DNA of 64,000 nucleotides, taken from contig CAVVEV010000001.1 of NCBI GenBank assembly GCA_963747335.1, positions 123,624-187,623 on the forward strand, written 5' to 3'. How positions within the stretch are numbered: the stretch's first letter is position 1; each line of letters begins with the position of its first letter. Source of the stretch: Prado023 sp963747335 (lineage in GTDB: Bacteria > Actinomycetota > Actinomycetes > S36-B12 > CAIYMF01). The notes below the pieces were generated by a model, which was not told where the DNA came from, ran no database searches, and saw only the letters and a program-made list of their open reading frames with translations. Positions 42,129 through 50,210 of the stretch are shown one piece after another. Made by a program: the position numbers and the translations under genes.

Positions 42129-42169
42129 CGGCTGCGCGGCACGGATGGGCGGCCCAGGCAGGTCGCCGG

Positions 42170-42370
42170 CTACTTCAGGGCACGCTTGAAGAACTTGTCC
42201 CTCGCGCTGTCGGCCCTGCTCCGCGCCTCGGCCAACTCCAGTGCGGAGTCCTTCACGACCACGGCAGGAGGGTCATCGCCGCCGAAGGTCGCCAGGACCT
42301 GTGCGTACCGGGCCTCAGCCGCAACCCAGTGGCGGTACAACGTGTCGAGCGTGCCTGCCTGGTCCACCAT
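42170..42370 (-). CDS. small helical protein, 66 residues
   Basis: The protein (MVDQAGTLDTLYRHWVAAEA, ALELAEARSRADSARDKFFKRALK) is one or two amphipathic helices. I do not recognise the family. The ATG at 42370 is chosen because the copy-6 promoter's -10 (42383–42378) ends 7 bases upstream, predicting a leaderless mRNA. A longer frame from GTG 42412 would start upstream of that promoter's +1. Confidence 0.65.
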   Translation of the reverse strand: MVDQAGTLDTLYRHWVAAEARYAQVLATFGGDDPPAVVVKDSALELAEARSRADSARDKFFKRALK

Positions 42371-42377
42371 CCGCCCG

Positions 42378-42432
42378 AGGGTAGGGACCCCCCGCCGTTG
42401 TCCGCAGTCCACGTCACCCCGCGGGTCACCCC
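42378..42432 (-). promoter_or_regulatory. island-1 operator/promoter, copy 6
   Basis: On the minus strand GGGGTGAC occurs at 42432–42425 and 42420–42413 (12-bp repeat). TACCCT (42383–42378) follows after 29 bp. +1 falls at 42371, next to the ATG of the 66-residue protein. Confidence 0.7.
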
Positions 42433-42513
42433 GGCCCGGGCCCCGGCGAGGTGACCGGCTCTACGACCCCGCGAACCCCAGCCCGGGGCGACGACGGTCA
42501 CGCCCCACCACCG

Positions 42514-42566
42514 GTCACCCCTGGGGTGACAAACGCTCCGCCCGGAGCTGCCCGCCGACCTAGAGT
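42514..42566 (+). promoter_or_regulatory. island-1 operator/promoter, copy 7 (palindromic)
   Basis: GTCACCCC (42514–42521) and GGGGTGAC (42523–42530) face each other around one T. TAGAGT (42561–42566) follows after 30 bp. It drives the KefB-like gene with a leader of about 60 nt. Confidence 0.7.
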
Positions 42567-42634
42567 CGCCCCCGCAGGACCGCCTGCCGGTGGGCCGGTC
42601 CCCGGTCCATCCGCGTCTCCCCGGAGGTGAAGCT

Positions 42635-44230
42635 GTGCCGTTCCTGATCAGCGCCAGCGCCGAGATCGCCCCACCGCTGGTCACCCAACTCGCGGTCGTC
42701 CTGGTCGGGGCCGCCCTGGTCGGCTACCTGTGCCAGCGGGTGGGCCTGATCCCGATCGTCGGGTACCTCGCGACCGGGGCCCTGCTCGGCCCGTACGCCC
42801 TCGGCGTCGTGGACAGCACCGAGCTCGTCGACCAGCTCGCCGAGGTGGGAGTCATCTTCCTGCTGTTCTCCATCGGACTGGAGCTCAGCGGCGACCAGCT
42901 CAAGCGGATGGGCCCGCTCATGTTCGGCGGCGGCGCCCTGCAGGTCGTCCTCACCATCGGCGCGGTCACGGTCGGGTCGGCCCTGCTGGCCGGGGTCGAC
43001 GTACGCACCGGCATCTACACCGGGTGCCTGATCGCCCTGAGCTCGACCGCGGTGGTGCTCAAGCTGCTGTCCAGCAAGGGCAAGACCGGCTCCCCGACGG
43101 GGGAGGTGTCCGTGGCCTTCCTGATCTTCCAGGACATCGCCGTCGTCGTGATGGTCCTGGTCGTGCCCCTACTCGGCCAGGGCGGCGGGAGCCTGTGGGA
43201 CGTCGTGCTCGTCCTGGCCAAGTCAGCGATCATCATCGTCGTGGTGATGATCGGCACGCGCCGGGTCGTCCCCCGCGCGCTGGCCGCCGTGTCCACCCGA
43301 ACCAACGACGAGGAGTTCCTGCTGGCCATCCTCGCGATCGCCATCGGGATCGCGTTCCTGGTGACCCTGTTCGGGCTCAGCGCCTCCCTCGGGGCGTTCA
43401 TCGCCGGGCTCGTCGTCAGCAGCGGCCCCCACCGATCCCGGGCCACCCGCTACGTGGAGCCCTTCCAAGTGGTGTTCGCGGCCGTGTTCTTCGCCTCGAT
43501 CGGCATGCTGCTGGACCTGCAGTTCCTGCTGGACAACCTCGGGTCGGTTGCCGTCCTGGTCGTGGTGATCGTGGCGCTGAAGGTCGTGACCACGGGTGCG
43601 GCGGCGCGGGCCTTCGGCCAGCCCTGGCCCGTCGTGGGCGCATCCGCGCTCCTGCTTGCCCAGCTCGGCGAGTTCGCCTTCGTGCTGGAACGGTCCGGGC
43701 GGGAAGTCGGGCTGACCCCCTTCGGAGAGGGCGAGACGGGCTCACAGTCCTTCATCGCCGCCAGCGTGGCCCTGTTCGCACTCACCCCCGCGTTCTACGC
43801 CGTCGGTGAGCGGCTCCTGCGCTCGGCCACCGCCAAGGCGCCGGAACCACAGGGGGATCGGGTGGTCATCATCGGCTCACCCGAGCGAGTCTCACGACTC
43901 GGGCAGATCGTGACCGACACCCTCCCAAACGTCACAGTCGTCGCCTCGGACGTCTCCGGCCTCGGCGGCTCTGCCGGGCCCCGTCGCGATCCCAGCGTCC
44001 GGCTCATCGTCGTCGATTCCTCGGCAGGCCCAGCCGTCGCCGGGATCGTCACCGCGGCCGTGCAGGCAGAACCGGCGGTGCCCACGATCGTGCGCACGTC
44101 GCAACGCCTCGACGTGGACAACGTGAAAGTGACAGATGAGGACCTGACCCTGATCGTTGACGAAGAGGCCGGAGACACCGCACTGGCCCGCGCGATCGCA
44201 CGCGTGATGGCGGAACAGGCCGGCCGCTGA
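42635..44230 (+). CDS. KefB-like CPA2 monovalent cation/H+ antiporter
   Basis: This 531-residue protein has about 12 membrane helices of the Na+/H+ exchanger fold. GLIPIVGYLATGALLGPYAL, EVGVIFLLFSIGLELS, LSSTAVVLKLLSSKG, FLIFQDIAVVVMVLVVPLL (with the conserved QD) and GASALLLAQLGEFAFVL are typical of KefB/KefC. The C-terminal about 120 residues form a short Rossmann-like domain (DRVVIIGSPERVSRLGQIV) without a full GxGxxG TrkA-N motif. It probably effluxes K+ against H+. GTG 42635 has GGAGG 7 bases upstream. Confidence 0.92.
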   Translation: MPFLISASAEIAPPLVTQLAVVLVGAALVGYLCQRVGLIPIVGYLATGALLGPYALGVVDSTELVDQLAEVGVIFLLFSIGLELSGDQLKRMGPLMFGGGALQVVLTIGAVTVGSALLAGVDVRTGIYTGCLIALSSTAVVLKLLSSKGKTGSPTGEVSVAFLIFQDIAVVVMVLVVPLLGQGGGSLWDVVLVLAKSAIIIVVVMIGTRRVVPRALAAVSTRTNDEEFLLAILAIAIGIAFLVTLFGLSASLGAFIAGLVVSSGPHRSRATRYVEPFQVVFAAVFFASIGMLLDLQFLLDNLGSVAVLVVVIVALKVVTTGAAARAFGQPWPVVGASALLLAQLGEFAFVLERSGREVGLTPFGEGETGSQSFIAASVALFALTPAFYAVGERLLRSATAKAPEPQGDRVVIIGSPERVSRLGQIVTDTLPNVTVVASDVSGLGGSAGPRRDPSVRLIVVDSSAGPAVAGIVTAAVQAEPAVPTIVRTSQRLDVDNVKVTDEDLTLIVDEEAGDTALARAIARVMAEQAGR

Positions 44231-44383
44231 TCACGTGAATCCGAGCACGCCGGTGACCGCGGCACGGGCTGCATGAGCGCTCTGCGGGAGGACGACGTCC
44301 GGGCTGCGGTGTGCGGTTCAATCAGATTTGGCCCGGCTTGAGCGTCTCCCCGTCGCTCTTCGGGGCCGGTTCATGCCCCCGGA

Positions 44384-44504
44384 GAGCGGGGTGCGCCCGA
44401 GTCGCTGGCTGGGCGGTGGACCAGCCGCGCCCGGCAGGAGCGGGGTGCGCCCGAGTCGCTGGCTGGGCGGTGGACCAGCCGCGCCCGGCAGGAGCGGAGT
44501 GCGC
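44384..44504. repeat. 54-bp tandem repeat, 2.2 copies
   Basis: Units start at 44384 and 44438, with a partial third at 44492. The two complete copies look identical. Each unit contains the inverted repeat GGCTGG-N8-CCAGCC, so it can fold. The surrounding 44231–44691 has no convincing gene; the repeat period is a multiple of 3, but no frame has a plausible start. Confidence 0.85.
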
Positions 44505-44691
44505 GCTGCCGCGTGTCAGCGATCCACGGCCCAGTGCTGGGGAGGTGCCCCACTTCGCCGCGAGTTGGGCGCCTTCAGGAGGGCATCACGTCGGCACGGC
44601 GCTCTTGGCGGCAGGTTGGGCGATCTCAGGTGGGTGGTTGCCATTGCCGGTGCCACGCTGCACTCTGAAGCCCTCGACCGGATGGAGCGCC

Positions 44692-45258
44692 ATGGGCAAG
44701 CTGATCTACGCAGCCAACATCTCACTCGACGGATTCCTGGAGGACGAGTCGGGTTCGATCGACTGGTCGGTTCCTGATGAGGACGTGCACGCGTTCTGGA
44801 ACGACTTCGAGCGGCGAGTCGGTACGTCGCTCTACGGGCGTCGGATGTACGACTCGATGCGGGTCTGGGAGAGTGACGACTGGTTGACCGACGAGCCTGC
44901 GGTGGTCCGCGAGTTCGCTGCCATCTGGCGTGGCGCTGACAAGATCGTGTACTCCTCCTCGCTGGCCGACGTCTCGACGGCGCGCACGACGATCGAGCGG
45001 ACTTTCGAGCCGGCGGCGGTGCGAGCGCTCAAGGAGACCTCCGGCTCGGACCTGAGCATCGGAGGCGCAGGAATCGCGGCGGAAGCATTCCGGCACGGTG
45101 TGGTCGACGAGTGCGTGCTGTTGCTCTGTCCGGTGCTGGTGGGCGGCGGGAAGCCGGCGCTGCCTCGGGGCGTGCGGCTCGACCTCGAGCTGCTGGACCA
45201 ACGCCGTTTCGCCAACGGCGTGGTCTACGTCCGCTACGCAGTCAGGAATCCCGCCTGA
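44692..45258 (+). CDS. dihydrofolate reductase-like (RibD C-terminal) protein
   Basis: This 188-residue protein belongs to the RibD_C/DHFR-fold family. MGKLIYAANISLDGFLEDES is the standard opening. SLYGRRMYDSM, ADKIVYSSSL, SDLSIGGAGIAAEAFRHGVVDECVLLLCPVLVGGGKPAL complete it. It is a stand-alone NADPH-dependent reductase of unknown substrate. ATG 44692 follows GGAGCGCC; a longer upstream frame covers only the tandem repeat and is not used. Confidence 0.9.
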   Translation: MGKLIYAANISLDGFLEDESGSIDWSVPDEDVHAFWNDFERRVGTSLYGRRMYDSMRVWESDDWLTDEPAVVREFAAIWRGADKIVYSSSLADVSTARTTIERTFEPAAVRALKETSGSDLSIGGAGIAAEAFRHGVVDECVLLLCPVLVGGGKPALPRGVRLDLELLDQRRFANGVVYVRYAVRNPA

Positions 45259-45703
45259 CCCTCAGGCGCCAGAGTGCGCCCCAGGGTGTACGAGGGACGG
45301 GGACCCCTACCGCGCCGCCTCGGATACGGTGCGTTCCCCCGACAACAAGGCGATCCCCTACGACCTGGTCGAGCGCATCGTTGTCGCCCTGGTGGAGCGG
45401 ATGCGGGGCGTCGAGCAGTCGTTGCCAACGCTCCGCGATGTCGGCGGGCGGGTCAGTGACCTTGACGAGTTCCTCGCGGGCCGTGCGACCCTTGACGATC
45501 GATACCTGGTGGGGCCGTACGGCCAATGCCTCCGCGACCGCCCGTGCGGCCGCCGCAGTTGCGGCTCCGTCGACTACGCGGGCTCGCACGCGGACCTGCA
45601 GGCAGGGTTGGTCGCCCCGGGCGTCTAGGGGTGGGACCGCACCACCCACCTGGTTGGTGCGGGCGCCAGGCTGGACGCGGATCGCGGCCAGGAATGTGGG
45701 CAT
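45242..45703 (-). CDS. DUF167 (YggU-like) protein with extended C-terminus
   Basis: The protein (153 residues) opens with FLAAIRVQPGARTNQVGG and has CLQVRVRARVVDGAATAAAARAVAEAL and VSIVKGRTAREELVKV, the DUF167 fold. The family is usually about 100 residues. Here about 60 Arg/Pro-rich residues follow, and the frame runs 17 bases into the convergent RibD-like gene. The extension may reflect a lost stop codon. Confidence 0.8.
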   Translation of the reverse strand: MPTFLAAIRVQPGARTNQVGGAVPPLDARGDQPCLQVRVRARVVDGAATAAAARAVAEALAVRPHQVSIVKGRTAREELVKVTDPPADIAERWQRLLDAPHPLHQGDNDALDQVVGDRLVVGGTHRIRGGAVGVPVPRTPWGALWRLRVRRDS

Positions 45704-46000
45704 GTGCAGATCTTCACGCACCGAAGGCGGCAGCGCGACAGCCCCGCCCGCGGAGCTGCTCGAATTCCGGCGGTCTGCTCGCCTCCGAACGCGGGCGGAT
45801 CCCACGCAGGCGAGCGAACGCGGATGCGGCGACGGCTAGGGCGAGCACTACTGGCGCGTAGCGGAGGCAGCCGCGAGCTGGGCGCACCTTGGCGCGGGTA
45901 TGGCCCTCCACCGCCACGTAGCCGTTGGTGGAGTGGCGGGCCCGCTCTCCGCCGCAGGCACCGGTCGCGGACCGCGTCGCGACTTGGGTACGCCTGATCG
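45704..46000. other. intergenic region with no recognised gene
   Basis: I see no supported coding region. A minus-strand frame contains one hydrophobic segment (YAPVVLALAVAASAFARL) but has no credible start or homology. Confidence 0.5.
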
Positions 46001-46036
46001 TTGGACAGGCACCGGAGCGGGCGTACACTACATGTA
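46001..46036 (+). promoter_or_regulatory. toxin-antitoxin promoter and dyad
   Basis: TTGGAC (46001–46006), a 17-bp spacer and TACACT (46024–46029) make a good promoter. The palindrome TACATGTA just after the -10 is a plausible antitoxin operator for autorepression. Confidence 0.6.
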
Positions 46037-46053
46037 TCGCAGGAGGTGATCTG

Positions 46054-46275
46054 ATGCCGCTGTCCGTTCGGCTGACCGCAGAGGAAGAGGCACGTCTGGA
46101 TGCTCTGGCTGCGCGCACTGGGCGCTCCAAGACCTTCTATGTCCGCCAGGCGATCGAGGCTCACCTCGATGAGCTGGAGGAGCTGTACTGGGCCGATGAG
46201 GCAGTCCGGGAGTGGGAGGCATCCGGGAAGAAGTCGCGACCCGCGCGCCAGCTCTGGGATGAGTTGGGCGTGTGA
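46054..46275 (+). CDS. ribbon-helix-helix antitoxin (RelB-like)
   Basis: The 73-residue protein reads MPLSVRLTAEEEARLDALAA, RTGRSKTFYVRQAIEAHLDELEELYWADEA: an N-terminal beta strand and two helices of an RHH repressor, then a toxin-neutralising tail. AGGAGGTGA stands 4 bases before the ATG. It overlaps the toxin gene by four bases. Confidence 0.9.
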   Translation: MPLSVRLTAEEEARLDALAARTGRSKTFYVRQAIEAHLDELEELYWADEAVREWEASGKKSRPARQLWDELGV

Positions 46276-46535
46276 GTCGATGGGGGCTTGAGACCTCACC
46301 TCAGTTCGACAAGGCAGCACGCAAACTGGATCGACAGGTGCTACGTCGCGTCAAGGCCTATCTCGACGAGGTGTGCGAACTCGACGATCCACGCTCGCGG
46401 GGCAAGGGCCTTACTGGGGATCTCGCCGGCTACTGGCGGTACCGCATCGGTGACTACCGCGTCCTGGTCGAGGTCCGCGACGATGACCTGGTCATCATCG
46501 CGATCACGCTCGGGCACCGATCCGGAATCTACTGA
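46272..46535 (+). CDS. RelE/ParE-superfamily toxin
   Basis: The 87-residue protein reads WGLETSPQFDKAARKLDRQV, RVKAYLDEVCELDDPRSRGKGLTGDLAGYWRYRIGDYRVLVEV, ending in GHRSGIY. This is the RelE fold with conserved YWRYRIGDYRVL and terminal Tyr, expected to cleave ribosome-bound mRNA. The GTG start is coupled to the antitoxin stop. Confidence 0.92.
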   Translation: MSRWGLETSPQFDKAARKLDRQVLRRVKAYLDEVCELDDPRSRGKGLTGDLAGYWRYRIGDYRVLVEVRDDDLVIIAITLGHRSGIY

Positions 46536-46858
46536 GCATGCGCGTCACATCGCCGCCTATGACCGTCAAGAGCAGCTCCGCGCTACCCCACGTCGATGCA
46601 CATCACCATGGCGGCCGCTCGCCTGGCTCAACTCACCCAGCGTGATCGAGGCCGAGTTGGCCCTTGCCCGAGGCTGGATTGACAGCCAGAGTGTCGGGTT
46701 GGGGTGTCAGCGATCACTCAGGGTGACTGACGACCGCCTGGCCAGCCCTGCCGTCGCGACCATGCTGAGGTATCCGGGCACGGGCCTACCGGCAGCCCAG
46801 TAGGACGCGCGCCAGTCAAGGGCAGCTTCGGCGGGGGGAATCCCCAGGCAGGGCCCCC
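46536..46858. other. intergenic region with no recognised gene
   Basis: This 323-bp stretch lies between the toxin stop and the stop of the convergent antiporter gene. I see no supported gene, repeat or strong hairpin. Confidence 0.5.
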
Positions 46859-48139
46859 TTACCCCTGGCGAAGGATCGAGCCGCGCGGCTGGGGGTGGAA
46901 CGCGGGGGCGCTGACGTCGCCCCGCGTCTCGGCCGTCGGTTGGTTCCGGTCCACCCAGTTGCCGTACCGCTGCGCCAGCGGTCCGGCGGACAGCCCGTGC
47001 GCCAGCACGCTGAGCACCACGGTGAGGCCCACGATGGACAGCGCGGCGCTCAGCTGCTCGTCCATCACGAGGCTCTCCACGGCGATCATTGTGAACACGA
47101 CCGAGACGAGCCCCCGCGGGCCGAACCAGCCGACGAACAGCAGCGTCGGTGCCCGCAGGCCGGTGCCAAGGAGTGCCAGGGCCATCGGCCCCATCCGCAG
47201 GACCGTCAGCGACATCACGGCGAACAGGACCTCCTGCCAGCCGATGGCCCCCAGAACGCGAGGGACCGCGACGACGCCGAACACGGCCCACACGATGAAC
47301 CCCAGCGGCCCGGTGAGCACCTCGGTCAGGTGCAGGGCGGAGTGCTCCTCGGCCAGCCACGCCCCTGCGCCGGTGAGCGCGGTGCCCGCGATGTAGGCAG
47401 CGACGAAGCCATTGCCGTGTACGAGTTCCGCCCCGCCGAAGGCGATCACGGGGAGGGCGAGAACGCCGAGCGCGCGGGGCTCGCTGGTGCTCCAGTTCCT
47501 GGCGCGTGACCATCCGAGCAGCTTCGCGCCGACGACGCCGACGGCGATTCCGATCGCCACACCCCACGCGATGGCCGCCGCCGCCTGGGCCAGGCTGGCA
47601 GCGGGTCGCAGCCCGTAGGTGCCGGCCAGGGCAGCGATCGCGAACAGGGCCACCGGGGTGGCCAGGCCGTCGTTGAGCCCGCTTTCGACGTTGAGCAGCC
47701 GGCGCACCCGGACCGGCACGTTTGGGTTCAGGACCGTTGCTGCGCCGAGGCCGGCGTCGGTGGGGGCCAGAGCGGCAGCAACCAGCAGGCTGAGCATGAC
47801 GGGCTGATCGGGGAAGACAGCGCGGGCGAGCAGGAAGCCGGCCAGCAGAGTGAGCGGGAAGGCGATCCCCAGGGTGCGCGCGACGAGGCCCCGGTCCTGA
47901 CGGATGTCGTGGGGGCGTACCTGGGCGGCGTCGTGGAACAGTACGAGCACGAGAGTCATCTCGGCGATGGGACGGACCCAGGTGACCTCGCTGGCCGAAG
48001 GGGACTCAACCGAAAGCCCCATGATGCTCCCCGCCGCCACGAACACGATCGGGGCGGTGACGTTCCAGCGACCCAGGCGATGCGCGGACGCGCCGAACAG
48101 CACCACGAGTGCGGCGAACACGACGACTGCTGTCGCCAT
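46859..48139 (-). CDS. CPA1 Na+/H+ antiporter
   Basis: This 426-residue membrane protein has about 12 helices. FHDAAQVRP, LLVAAALAPTDAGLGAATV (AxxxPTD), LLNVESGLNDGLATPVALF (ESxxNDG) and FGPRGLVSVVFTM are the NhaP-type signatures with the ion-binding ND pair. It follows the alkylsulfatase gene by 6 bases on the same strand and is cotranscribed from the 50145–50192 promoter. Confidence 0.94.
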   Translation of the reverse strand: MATAVVVFAALVVLFGASAHRLGRWNVTAPIVFVAAGSIMGLSVESPSASEVTWVRPIAEMTLVLVLFHDAAQVRPHDIRQDRGLVARTLGIAFPLTLLAGFLLARAVFPDQPVMLSLLVAAALAPTDAGLGAATVLNPNVPVRVRRLLNVESGLNDGLATPVALFAIAALAGTYGLRPAASLAQAAAAIAWGVAIGIAVGVVGAKLLGWSRARNWSTSEPRALGVLALPVIAFGGAELVHGNGFVAAYIAGTALTGAGAWLAEEHSALHLTEVLTGPLGFIVWAVFGVVAVPRVLGAIGWQEVLFAVMSLTVLRMGPMALALLGTGLRAPTLLFVGWFGPRGLVSVVFTMIAVESLVMDEQLSAALSIVGLTVVLSVLAHGLSAGPLAQRYGNWVDRNQPTAETRGDVSAPAFHPQPRGSILRQG

Positions 48140-48145
48140 TTGGTC

Positions 48146-50137
48146 TCACCCCCCGGACGAGTCCGCCAGCGGCTCCTGGGCGAACGCGTCGAGCGCGGGG
48201 CTGAGGTGACCGGCCCCAGTCCCGGGCATGATCTCGAAGCCGAGCTCGAAGTGGATGAGCATCCCGGCCAGCGCCAGGAGCGGCGCTGGGTCGCCCTCGA
48301 CCGTGGCCCGACCCTCGGCGACCTGCTGGGCCAGGGGCGCCTGGCCGGCCATCGCCGCCTCGAGGTCGGCGCGATCGATCGTCAGGGTGAATTCGGCGTC
48401 ATCGGCGCGGAATCCGGCCACGTTGGTGAGGACCCCGTTGCTGAGCTCGACGACGAACTGCTCGCCCGTGTCGGGCGTCACGAGGTTGGCCGTGAACGTG
48501 TGGCCGAGCGCCTTGTCGGGATCGAGCCGGATGCCCAGGAAGTCCAGGAACTGGCCGGTGCCCAGCGCGCGGATCATGTCCGGGCCGGTGCTCGACGGCG
48601 GCGTCCCCTCGGGGATCCCCGAGCGCAGCTCGAGCGCGGCCGCCAGGTAGCTGTTGCGCACGCTCGGGCTCTCGTGCTGGTAGCCGAGCTGCTCGAACGC
48701 GTCGGCGAGCAGGTGGCGGGCCGCCTCGTTGGCCGGCTCGGCGTGCACGAGCGGGTCGAGCAGCTCGACGGCCAGGCGGTAGCTGCCCTCGTCGACCAGC
48801 CGGCGGCTGCGGGCCAGGATCGGTGCGGCCCCGCCCATCATCTCGACCTTCAGCGGCGCGGAGTCGCGTGGCGACAGCGGGATCAGCGTCGCGGGGTTGG
48901 CGTCCCAGTACCCGAGGTAGCGGTTCACCACCGCGCGCGCGTTGTGCTCCACCGAGCCGTGGTAGCTGCGCACCGCCCACTGCCGCTGCAACGGCTCGGG
49001 CACCTGGTACACGTTGTGGATCTCGTTGATGGTCACGCCGCGGTTGGCCAGGTGCAGCACGCCGTTGTTGAGGTGCGCGTAGGTGTCTCGCTGGGCGCGC
49101 ATGACCTCCTGGATTCGGTCGTTGCCCCACCGCGGCCACGAGTGCGCGGCGAACATGACCTCGGCGTGCCCACCGAACAGGTACAGCGCGCGGTTGATCT
49201 GGCGCGACCACTCCAGGGCGTCGCGGACCAGCGCCCCCCGCAGGGTGTAGATGTTGTGGATCGTCGCCACGATGTTCTCCGCAGCCCAGAACGCCCTGAG
49301 ATCCGGGAACCAGGTGTTCATCTCGGCGGGCGCTTCGGTGCCCGGCGTGTTCTGGAACACCATCCGGACGCCGTCGAGGGTGACCTCCTCGATGTCGTCG
49401 GTGATCACCCGCGTCGGCGGGATGAGGCCCACCGTCCCTGCAGCGACGCCCTTGCCGATTGCCTGGTCCACGTGCCCGAACGGGCTGCGGTCCAACAGCG
49501 CGCCGTACTGGTAGAACGCGCGCCGGTTCATCGCGGTGCCGGCGTAGACGTTCTCGGCGACGGCGTGGTCCATGAACCCTTCGGGCGCGAGTACCTGGAC
49601 GCGCCCGGCCCGAACGTCGGCTTCGTCGACGATCCCGCGGACCCCGCCGAAGTGGTCGACGTGGGAGTGCGAGTACACGACGGCCACCACCGGCCGCTCA
49701 CCGAGGTGCTCGGTCACCAGCGCCAGCGCGGCGGCCGCGGTCTCCTTCGCGGTCAGCGGGTCGAACACGATCCATCCGGAGTCCGAGCGGATGAAGCTGA
49801 TGTTGGCCAGATCGAACCCGCGCACCTGGTAGACGTGCCCGGGCACCACCTCGAACAGGCCGTACTCCATGTTCAGGGTGGCCTGGCGCTGCAGCGAGGG
49901 GTGGATGCTGTCGTACGGCTCGCCGGTCAGCAGGAAGTCGTAGGCACCGATGTTCCATGCGATGTTGCCCCCCTCGCCCATGATCTGGCGGTACCCCGGC
50001 GCCGCGATGAACCCCCGACGGGCCTCGGCGAAGTCGCGCTCGTCGTCGAACGGCAGGGCCGCCCGGTGTGCGCGTTGCGCAGCTGCGGTGGCATCGGACG
50101 GGAGCTTGCCGAGCGGGTGGAAGTGCATTGCGGGCAT
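48146..50137 (-). CDS. alkylsulfatase, metallo-beta-lactamase fold (SdsA/BDS1 type)
   Basis: It hydrolyses alkyl sulfate esters (such as SDS-like surfactants) to alcohol and sulfate. The 663 residues carry the zinc motif H157-S-H159-V-D161-H162-F-G-G, FQNTPGTEAPAEMNTWFP, GGHAEVMFAAHSWPRWGN, a helical dimerisation domain (about 400–530) and a C-terminal SCP2-like domain. No signal peptide is visible, unlike SdsA1, so it is probably cytoplasmic. ATG 50137 sits 7 bases after the -10 box at 50150–50145, so the mRNA is predicted to be leaderless. Confidence 0.94.
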   Translation of the reverse strand: MPAMHFHPLGKLPSDATAAAQRAHRAALPFDDERDFAEARRGFIAAPGYRQIMGEGGNIAWNIGAYDFLLTGEPYDSIHPSLQRQATLNMEYGLFEVVPGHVYQVRGFDLANISFIRSDSGWIVFDPLTAKETAAAALALVTEHLGERPVVAVVYSHSHVDHFGGVRGIVDEADVRAGRVQVLAPEGFMDHAVAENVYAGTAMNRRAFYQYGALLDRSPFGHVDQAIGKGVAAGTVGLIPPTRVITDDIEEVTLDGVRMVFQNTPGTEAPAEMNTWFPDLRAFWAAENIVATIHNIYTLRGALVRDALEWSRQINRALYLFGGHAEVMFAAHSWPRWGNDRIQEVMRAQRDTYAHLNNGVLHLANRGVTINEIHNVYQVPEPLQRQWAVRSYHGSVEHNARAVVNRYLGYWDANPATLIPLSPRDSAPLKVEMMGGAAPILARSRRLVDEGSYRLAVELLDPLVHAEPANEAARHLLADAFEQLGYQHESPSVRNSYLAAALELRSGIPEGTPPSSTGPDMIRALGTGQFLDFLGIRLDPDKALGHTFTANLVTPDTGEQFVVELSNGVLTNVAGFRADDAEFTLTIDRADLEAAMAGQAPLAQQVAEGRATVEGDPAPLLALAGMLIHFELGFEIMPGTGAGHLSPALDAFAQEPLADSSGG

Positions 50138-50144
50138 GCGCCGG

Positions 50145-50192
50145 AACGTACGCCCGGCAGGCGCCCACGCACCTCACATGGAATTGATGAGG
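50145..50192 (-). promoter_or_regulatory. island-2 operator/promoter, copy 1
   Basis: On the minus strand the 20-bp operator CTCATCAATTCCATGTGAGG occupies 50191–50172. TACGTT (50150–50145) follows after exactly 21 bp. Its centre is about -44 relative to the predicted +1. It faces the alkylsulfatase–antiporter operon and lies in the divergent region shared with the SulP gene. Confidence 0.72.
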
Positions 50193-50210
50193 CGCACGTC
50201 GGATGGGGGC

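Noticed and set aside
42445..42456. GAGGTGACC near 42450 as an eighth island-1 half-site
   Set aside because: It has only a partial match, no partner half-site at 12 bp and no -10 at the required distance.
44384..44504. CRISPR array
   Set aside because: The 54-bp units abut without spacers, and no cas genes are present.
45714..46130. Minus-strand hydrophobic ORF upstream of the toxin-antitoxin pair
   Set aside because: It overlaps the antitoxin gene in antisense, lacks a start with a ribosome-binding site, and has no recognisable family.
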